This document shows, piece by piece, positions 58,612 through 64,000 of a stretch of 64,000 nucleotides of DNA (position 1 is its first letter; each line of letters starts with the position of its first letter). Under the pieces are notes generated by a model. The model was not told where the DNA came from. It did not search any database and saw nothing but the letters and a program-made list of their open reading frames with translations. A program made the position numbers and the translations under genes. This stretch comes from DASRHY01 sp035650275 (GTDB taxonomy: Bacteria > Actinomycetota > Actinomycetes > Propionibacteriales > Kribbellaceae): assembly GCA_035650275.1 (NCBI GenBank), contig DASRHY010000126.1, positions 9,339 through 73,338 of the forward strand, given 5' to 3'.

Positions 58612-60312
58612 ATGGCGACACCCGATGGCACTCCGAACAGTCCTGACATCAAGCCCCGCAGCCGTGCCGTCACCGACGGGCTGGAAGCGACCGGTTCCCG
58701 CGGCATGCTCCGCGCGGTCGGAATGGATGATGCGGACTGGGAGAAGCCGCAGATCGGGGTGGCGTCCAGCTGGAACGAGATCACGCCCTGCAACCTGTCG
58801 CTGGACCGGCTGGCCAAGGCGGTCAAGGATGGCGTGCACGCGGCCGGCGGGTATCCGCTGGAGTTCGGCACGATCAGCGTGTCCGACGGGATCTCGATGG
58901 GTCACGTCGGCATGCACTACTCGCTGGTGAGCCGGGAGATCATCGCGGACTCGGTGGAGACCGTGATGGAGGCCGAGCGGCTGGACGGCTCGGTGCTGCT
59001 GGCCGGCTGCGACAAGTCGCTGCCCGGGATGCTGATGGCCGCCGCCCGGCTCGATCTGTCGTCGGTCTTTCTGTACGCCGGAACGATCCTGCCGGGCAGG
59101 CTCGGCGACCGGGACGTCAACATCGTCGACGCGTTCGAGGCCGTCGGCGCGTGCGCCCGGGGCCTGATCAGCCGCGAAGAGGTGGACGCGATCGAGCGTG
59201 CGATCTGTCCGGGCGAGGGTGCCTGCGGCGGCATGTTCACCGCGAACACGATGGCCTCGGCCGCCGAGGCACTCGGCATGGCGCTGCCGGGCAGCTCGGC
59301 CCCGCCGGCGGTCGACCGGCGCCGCGACGGCTACGCGCGCAGGTCCGGTGAGGCGGTCGTCGAGCTGCTGCGTCGCGGGATCACCGCCCGGCAGATCCTC
59401 ACCCGGGAGGCGTTCGAGAACGCGATCGCTGTGGTGATGGCACTAGGCGGCTCGACCAACGCCGTCCTGCACCTGCTGGCGATCGCCGCCGAGGCCGACG
59501 TCGAACTGTCGCTGGACGACTTCAACCGGATCGGCGACAAGGTCCCGCACCTCGGCGACCTCAAGCCGTTCGGCAGCTACGTCATGGCCGACCTCGACCG
59601 GGTCGGCGGCATCCCGGTGGTGATGCGGGCGCTGCTGGACGCCGGCCTGCTGCACGGCGACTGCCTGACCGTGACCGGCCGGACCATCGCCGAGAACCTC
59701 ACCGACATCACGCCGCCGGACCTGGACGGCACCATCATCCGGGCGCTCGACAACCCGATCCACGCCACTGGCGGGCTGACCATCCTGCACGGCACGCTCG
59801 CGCCGGAGGGCGCGGTGGTGAAGTCGGCCGGGTTCGACTCCGAGGTGTTCGAGGGCACCGCCCGGGTGTTCGACGGCGAGCGTGGCGCGATGGACGCGGT
59901 CGAGAACGGCGACCTGAAGCCCGGCGACGTCGTGGTGATCCGGTACGAGGGCCCGAAGGGCGGCCCGGGCATGCGCGAGATGCTCGCCGTCACGGGCGCG
60001 ATCAAGGGCGCCGGTCTCGGCAAGGACGTGCTGCTGCTGACCGACGGACGGTTCTCCGGCGGTACGACGGGGCTGTGTGTCGGGCATGTCGCACCGGAGG
60101 CCGTGGACGGCGGGCCGATCGCGTTCGTCCGCGACGGTGACCGGATCACGCTCGACGTCAAGAACCGCACGCTCGAGCTGCAGGTCGACCCCGACGAGCT
60201 GGACAAGCGCAAGGACGGCTGGACCCCGAAGGAGCCGGCGATCACCGGTGGCGTGCTCGGCAAGTACCGCCGCCTGGTCCGCTCCGCCTCAGTAGGCGCC
60301 GTCTGTATTTGA
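58612..60312 (+). CDS. ilvD: Dihydroxy-acid dehydratase
   Basis: The 566-residue Fe-S enzyme dehydrates dihydroxyisovalerate and dihydroxymethylvalerate in valine and isoleucine synthesis. The cluster cysteines are visible in NEITPCNLSL, LLAGCDKSLPGMLMA and GEGACGGMFTANTMAS. SDGISMGHVGMHYSLVSRE and LTDGRFSGGTTGLCVGHVAPEA are family signatures, the last with the catalytic Ser. The ATG at 58612 is likely leaderless. It lies upstream of ilvBNC but is separated by the attenuator region, so it is probably transcribed apart. Confidence 0.96.
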   Translation: MATPDGTPNSPDIKPRSRAVTDGLEATGSRGMLRAVGMDDADWEKPQIGVASSWNEITPCNLSLDRLAKAVKDGVHAAGGYPLEFGTISVSDGISMGHVGMHYSLVSREIIADSVETVMEAERLDGSVLLAGCDKSLPGMLMAAARLDLSSVFLYAGTILPGRLGDRDVNIVDAFEAVGACARGLISREEVDAIERAICPGEGACGGMFTANTMASAAEALGMALPGSSAPPAVDRRRDGYARRSGEAVVELLRRGITARQILTREAFENAIAVVMALGGSTNAVLHLLAIAAEADVELSLDDFNRIGDKVPHLGDLKPFGSYVMADLDRVGGIPVVMRALLDAGLLHGDCLTVTGRTIAENLTDITPPDLDGTIIRALDNPIHATGGLTILHGTLAPEGAVVKSAGFDSEVFEGTARVFDGERGAMDAVENGDLKPGDVVVIRYEGPKGGPGMREMLAVTGAIKGAGLGKDVLLLTDGRFSGGTTGLCVGHVAPEAVDGGPIAFVRDGDRITLDVKNRTLELQVDPDELDKRKDGWTPKEPAITGGVLGKYRRLVRSASVGAVCI

Positions 60313-60370
60313 CCGACCATCCACCGATCGTTCGTCAGTCCGGCCCGAGGTCTCAGCGAGTGAGACTGGC

Positions 60371-60386
60371 GTCCACGTGGGTGGAC
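60371..60386 (+). ncRNA. Hairpin 1 of the ilvBNC leader
   Basis: GTCCAC (60371-60376) pairs with GTGGAC (60381-60386) around GTGG. It precedes the leader-peptide ORF. Another stem, GTCTCA with TGAGAC (60350-60355/60361-60366), lies just before it. Both may take part in alternative folding of the attenuator. Confidence 0.45.
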
Positions 60387-60416
60387 AAACGCTGGATGGT
60401 CCGCGAAGGTTGGGCC

Positions 60417-60458
60417 ATGCGGTCCATTCTCCTCGTACTTGTGCGGCGCGCCGACTGA
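60417..60458 (+). CDS. ilvBNC leader peptide (13 residues, branched-chain-rich)
   Basis: The peptide MRSILLVLVRRAD has six branched-chain residues in a row (Ile-Leu-Leu-Val-Leu-Val at positions 4-9). GAAGG lies 7 bases before the ATG. A terminator-like stem with a U-tract follows 22 bases after the stop. This is the classic layout for ribosome-mediated attenuation, in which shortage of charged Ile, Leu or Val tRNA stalls the ribosome and prevents the terminator. It sits 102 bases upstream of ilvB. Confidence 0.88.
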   Translation: MRSILLVLVRRAD

Positions 60459-60480
60459 CGCGAAGCAGGAGTCGAGCGCG

Positions 60481-60512
60481 CCCCCTCACCAGCCCTGGTG
60501 GAGGGGGTTTTT
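60481..60512 (+). terminator. Attenuator terminator of the ilvBNC operon
   Basis: CCCCCTCACCAG (60481-60492) pairs with CTGGTG-G-AGGGGG (60495-60507, one bulged G), directly followed by TTTTT (60508-60512). A run of T after a GC stem is rare in this window and marks a true intrinsic terminator. It lies between the leader peptide and ilvB. Confidence 0.88.
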
Positions 60513-60560
60513 CGCATCCAGGCTCAGAACAACGCGTAACCAGGAAACAGGAAGGCAGTC

Positions 60561-62306
60561 ATGAGTGAGCAGCTGACCGGGGCACAGGCTCTGATCCGCG
60601 CACTGGAACATGCCGGCGTCGACACCGTCTTCGGCATCCCGGGCGGGGCCATCCTTCCGGCATACGACCCGATGCTCGACTCGACCCAGATCCGCCACAT
60701 CCTGGTACGGCACGAGCAGGGCGCCGGCCACGCGGCCCAGGGGTACGCGGCGGCGAGCGGCAAGACCGGCGTCTGCATGGCGACCTCGGGGCCGGGTGCG
60801 ACGAACCTGGTGACACCGATCGCAGACGCGTACATGGACAGCGTCCCGATCGTCGCGATCACCGGTCAGGTGCCGAGCGCGGCGATCGGCACCGACGCGT
60901 TCCAGGAGGCTGACATCCGCGGCATCACGATGCCGATCACCAAGCACAACTTCCTCGTCAACGACCCGAACGAGATCGCCGAGGTCGTCGCCGAGGCGTT
61001 CCACATCGCCGGCACCGGCCGGCCCGGTCCGGTGCTCGTCGACGTCACCAAGGACGCGATGCAGGCCAAGGTGGACTTCCGCTGGCCGACCGAGCTGACG
61101 CTGCCCGGGTACCGCCCGGTGACCCGGCCGCACCCCAAGCAGGTCCGCGAAGCGGCCAAGCTGATCGTGGCCGCGAGCAGGCCGGTGCTGTACGTCGGCG
61201 GTGGCGTGATCAGGGCCGGTGCGCACGCCGAGCTGAGGCAGCTCGCGGAGCTGCTGCGGATCCCGGTGGTGACCACCCTGATGGCGCGCGGGGCGTTCCC
61301 GGACACGCACGAGCTGCACTTCGGGATGCCCGGCATGCACGGGTCGGTGTCCGCGGTCGGTGCCCTGCAGCGGTCCGACCTGCTGGTGTCGCTCGGCGCC
61401 CGCTTCGACGACCGGGTGACCGGCAAGCTGGACTCGTTCGCGCCCGAGGCGAAGATCATCCACGCCGACATCGACCCTGCCGAGATCGGCAAGAACCGCG
61501 CGGCCGACGTGCCGATCGTGGGGGACTGCCGGGAGGTGATCGCCGACCTGATCCAGGCCCTGCAGCAGGAGATCGGTGCCGGCCCGAAGCCGGAGTACGA
61601 CGCGTGGCGCAACCAGCTCGAGTCGGTTCGGGCCAAGTACCCGCTCGGGTACGACGAGCCCGACGACGGCAGCCTGTCCCCGCAGTACGTGATCCAGCGG
61701 ATCGGCCAGACGGCGGGGCCGGACGCGATCTACACCGCCGGTGTCGGCCAGCACCAGATGTGGGCCGCGCACTTCCTCCCGTTCGAGAAGCCCGGGCACT
61801 GGATCAACTCGGGCGGCCTCGGGACGATGGGGTACGGACTGCCGGCCGCGATGGGCGCCAAGGTGGCCAAGCCCGAGGCGACGGTCTGGGCGATCGACGG
61901 TGACGGCTGCTTCCAGATGACCAACCAGGAGCTCGTCACCTGCGCACTGGAGGGCATCCCGATCAAGGTTGCCGTGATCAACAACCAGTCGCTGGGCATG
62001 GTCCGGCAGTGGCAGACGCTCTTCTACGACAAGCGGTACTCCAACACCGACCTGCACTCGGCCCGGATCCCGGACTTCGCCAAGCTGGCCGAGGCGATGG
62101 GCGGCGTCGGGCTGCGCTGCTCCGACCGTGACAGCGTGGACGCGACCATCGAGAAGGCGATGGCGGTCACCGACGCACCCGTGGTGGTCGACTTCGTCGT
62201 GCACCGGGACGCGATGGTCTGGCCGATGGTTGCCGCGGGCACCAGTAACGACGACATCCAGATCGCGCGCGACATGGCGCCCGAGTGGGACAACGAGGTT
62301 CTGTGA
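60561..62306 (+). CDS. ilvB: Acetolactate synthase, large catalytic subunit
   Basis: The 581-residue ThDP enzyme joins two pyruvates, or pyruvate with 2-ketobutyrate. The N-terminal stretch has VFGIPGGAILPAYDP and RHEQGAGHAAQGYA, whose Glu activates ThDP. MATSGPGATNLVTPIADAYMDS follows. The ThDP-Mg site is GDGCFQMTNQELVTC with INNQSLGMVRQWQ. The FAD domain lies in the middle. CAGGAAGG precedes the ATG. The stop overlaps the ilvN start (TGATG). The attenuator at 60417-60512 controls the operon. Confidence 0.97.
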   Translation: MSEQLTGAQALIRALEHAGVDTVFGIPGGAILPAYDPMLDSTQIRHILVRHEQGAGHAAQGYAAASGKTGVCMATSGPGATNLVTPIADAYMDSVPIVAITGQVPSAAIGTDAFQEADIRGITMPITKHNFLVNDPNEIAEVVAEAFHIAGTGRPGPVLVDVTKDAMQAKVDFRWPTELTLPGYRPVTRPHPKQVREAAKLIVAASRPVLYVGGGVIRAGAHAELRQLAELLRIPVVTTLMARGAFPDTHELHFGMPGMHGSVSAVGALQRSDLLVSLGARFDDRVTGKLDSFAPEAKIIHADIDPAEIGKNRAADVPIVGDCREVIADLIQALQQEIGAGPKPEYDAWRNQLESVRAKYPLGYDEPDDGSLSPQYVIQRIGQTAGPDAIYTAGVGQHQMWAAHFLPFEKPGHWINSGGLGTMGYGLPAAMGAKVAKPEATVWAIDGDGCFQMTNQELVTCALEGIPIKVAVINNQSLGMVRQWQTLFYDKRYSNTDLHSARIPDFAKLAEAMGGVGLRCSDRDSVDATIEKAMAVTDAPVVVDFVVHRDAMVWPMVAAGTSNDDIQIARDMAPEWDNEVL

Positions 62307-62944
62307 TGAGTAAGCACACACTGTCGGTTCTGGTCGAGAACAAGCACGGTGTGCTTGCGCGTGTGGCCGCTCTGGTCGCCCGGCGCGGGTTCAACATCGA
62401 CTCGCTCGCGGTCGGCCCGACCGAGCACCCGGACGTGTCCCGGATGACGATCGTGGTGAACGTCGACGAGCACCCGCTGGAACAGGTCACCAAGCAGCTG
62501 AACAAGCTGGTCAACGTGATCAAGATCGTCGAGCTGGAGCCGAGTGCCACGGTGCAGCGCGAGCTGCTGCTGGTCAAGGTGAAGGCGGACTCGACGACCC
62601 GCGGCCAGGTGCTCGAAACGGTCCAGCTGTTCCGCGCCAAGGTCGTCGACGTGACGCCGGACGCGGTGACGATCGAGGCGACCGGCAGCCCGGAGAAGCT
62701 GGAGGCGATGCTGCGGGTGCTGGAGCCGTTCGGCGTCCGCGAGCTGGTCCAGTCCGGGATGGTCGCGATCGGCCGCGGCAGCCGGTCCATCACGGACCGC
62801 ACCCTGCGCCCGGTACCCGTGCCGGTCCCGTCCCCGAACCAGCAGGCGGCACCCCCGCGTACTGCTGTGCCGAGCCCGCCGCACCACCCCGTGCCGGCAC
62901 CCCCACCCGGACACCGTGCCGCCGCACCGGCCCGGCGCGCCTGA
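62306..62944 (+). CDS. ilvN: Acetolactate synthase, small regulatory subunit, with Pro-rich tail
   Basis: Residues 1-165 are a normal IlvN: the ACT domain (HTLSVLVENKHGVLARVAALVARRGFNIDSLAVGPTEH) and the ALS_ss C-terminal domain (ELLLVKVKADSTTRGQVLETVQLFRAKVVDVTPD). It confers valine feedback inhibition on IlvB. The usual actinobacterial length is about 165-175 residues; here 212, with a tail of about 45 residues rich in Pro, Ala and Arg that has no homology I recognise. The tail may be a late extension by loss of the normal stop. The start overlaps the ilvB stop. Confidence 0.95.
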   Translation: MSKHTLSVLVENKHGVLARVAALVARRGFNIDSLAVGPTEHPDVSRMTIVVNVDEHPLEQVTKQLNKLVNVIKIVELEPSATVQRELLLVKVKADSTTRGQVLETVQLFRAKVVDVTPDAVTIEATGSPEKLEAMLRVLEPFGVRELVQSGMVAIGRGSRSITDRTLRPVPVPVPSPNQQAAPPRTAVPSPPHHPVPAPPPGHRAAAPARRA

Positions 62945-62985
62945 TCTCTCACCTCACCAACTCGACACAAGGAGACGAACTCCCA

Positions 62986-63999
62986 GTGGCAGCAGAAATG
63001 TTCTACGACGACAACGCCGACCTGTCGGTGATCCAGGGTCGCAACGTGGCCGTACTCGGCTTCGGCAGCCAGGGCCACGCGCACGCGTTGTCGCTGCGCG
63101 ACTCCGGCGTCGACGTCCGGGTCGGTCTGCCCGAGGGCTCCAAGAGCCGGGCCAAGGCGGAGGCCCAGGGCCTGCCTGTCGTGACGCCGTACGAAGCCTG
63201 TGAAGAGGCAGACGTCATTGTCGTCCTGGCGCCGGACCCGGCCCAGCGGGGGCTGTACACCGAGGCGATCGAGCCGAACCTGGTGGACGGCGACGCGCTA
63301 GTGTTCGGGCACGGCTTCAACATCCGGTTCGGCTACATCAAGCCGCCGGCCGGCGTGGACGTGTTCATGGTCGCGCCGAAGGGCCCGGGGCACCTGGTCC
63401 GGCGCGAGTTCACCGAGGGCCGGGGCGTACCGGTGCTGGTGGCCGTCGAGCAGGACGCGTCCGGCAAGGCGTGGGACCTGGCCCTGTCGTACGCCAAGGG
63501 CATCGGCGGGCTGCGCGCCGGCGGTATCAAGACCACCTTCACCGAGGAGACCGAGACCGACCTGTTCGGTGAGCAGGCGGTGCTCTGCGGTGGTGTGTCG
63601 GCGCTGGTGCAGGCCGGGTTCGAGACCCTCACCGACGCCGGGTACCAGCCGGAGGTGGCGTACTTCGAGTGCCTGCACGAGCTCAAGCTCATCGTCGACC
63701 TCATGTACGAGGGCGGCATCGCACGGATGCGCTACTCGGTGTCCGACACCGCCGAGTACGGCGACCTCACCCGCGGTCCGCGGATCATCGACGAGCACGT
63801 CAAGGAGTCGATGAAGCAGATCCTCGCCGAGATCAAGGACGGCACGTTCGCGCGGGAGTGGGTGGCCGAGGACGACGCCGGCCGACCCAACTTCACCGCA
63901 CTGCGGGACAAGGCCGCGGCGCACCCGATCGAGCAGGTCGGCGCGCACCTGCGCGGCCTGATGTCCTGGGTCGACCACCCGATCACCGAGACCGCCTGA
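62986..63999 (+). CDS. ilvC: Ketol-acid reductoisomerase (class I)
   Basis: The 337-residue NADPH- and Mg-dependent enzyme converts acetolactate to dihydroxyisovalerate, the substrate of IlvD. The Rossmann motif is VAVLGFGSQGHAHALSLRDSG (about 22-42); GHGFNIRFG and APKGPGHLVRREF hold the active-site His and Lys. The metal-binding acidic residues are in TDLFGEQAVLCGG and FECLHELKLIVDLMYEGG. AAGGAGA precedes the GTG at 62986. It is complete, ending just before the window edge. It is the last visible gene of ilvB-ilvN-ilvC. Confidence 0.97.
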   Translation: MAAEMFYDDNADLSVIQGRNVAVLGFGSQGHAHALSLRDSGVDVRVGLPEGSKSRAKAEAQGLPVVTPYEACEEADVIVVLAPDPAQRGLYTEAIEPNLVDGDALVFGHGFNIRFGYIKPPAGVDVFMVAPKGPGHLVRREFTEGRGVPVLVAVEQDASGKAWDLALSYAKGIGGLRAGGIKTTFTEETETDLFGEQAVLCGGVSALVQAGFETLTDAGYQPEVAYFECLHELKLIVDLMYEGGIARMRYSVSDTAEYGDLTRGPRIIDEHVKESMKQILAEIKDGTFAREWVAEDDAGRPNFTALRDKAAAHPIEQVGAHLRGLMSWVDHPITETA

Positions 64000-64000
64000 G

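Overview
The window is high-GC DNA with dense, often overlapping genes, many GTG starts, GlgE and TmsAB-type genes, and several leaderless-looking promoters. This points to an actinomycete. The gene content and style fit Propionibacteriales such as Kribbella, though the genus is inference. No rRNA, tRNA, CRISPR array, transposase or phage gene was seen.

Layout. (1) 1-7953: the 3' part of an MMPL exporter gene is divergent from a TetR regulator. A 1463-residue secreted subtilase with kelch repeats follows, bracketed by two paralogous winged-helix regulators. (2) 7971-10688: a Tet/OtrA-type ribosomal protection protein has a short upstream leader ORF. A hicB-hicA toxin-antitoxin pair lies next to it. 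(3) 10749-19192: an alpha-glucan block of glgE, divergent glgP, and glgX, with an HtrA-like protease between glgP and glgX. (4) 19510-31461: two Gfo/Idh/MocA oxidoreductases, enoyl-CoA hydratase, methyltransferase, left-handed beta-helix acyltransferase, a membrane protein, a second methyltransferase, etfBA, a nucleotidyltransferase-like protein, cysteine desulfurase, mnmA and a MetE-like protein. (5) 31706-33838: ligA. (6) 33987-44832: an 11-kb accessory cassette of a Q/G-rich membrane protein, a small membrane protein, a 2614-residue giant protein with repeated beta-rich modules, and two paralogous small proteins. (7) 44837-50166: a divergent ACT-domain gene, gatC-gatA-gatB and a GT87 glycosyltransferase. 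(8) 50170-50939: a VapBC45-like toxin-antitoxin pair with a decamer repeat array upstream. (9) 51047-58552: a PQQ-type sugar dehydrogenase lipoprotein, a hydrolase, a tmsA-tmsB-like pair for 10-methyl fatty acids, a D-2-hydroxyacid dehydrogenase, a BNR-repeat protein with a MoaD-like protein, and a TfoX C-terminal-domain protein. (10) 58612-63999: ilvD, an attenuator with leader peptide, then ilvB-ilvN-ilvC.

The order echA / methyltransferase / acyltransferase / etfBA / iscS-mnmA / metE-like / ligA / ACT / gatCAB / ilvBNC matches, from memory, an ancient actinobacterial block (Mycobacterium tuberculosis Rv3039c to Rv3001c). Against that backbone the giant-protein cassette sits exactly between ligA and the ACT-gatCAB unit and looks inserted. 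It is the best candidate here for an undescribed system.

Other non-coding highlights are two intergenic palindromic elements with near-identical 58-65-nt inverted arms (16848-17078 and 31466-31667), two terminators that share one stem sequence (2697-2741 and 27416-27458), and the ilvBNC attenuator.
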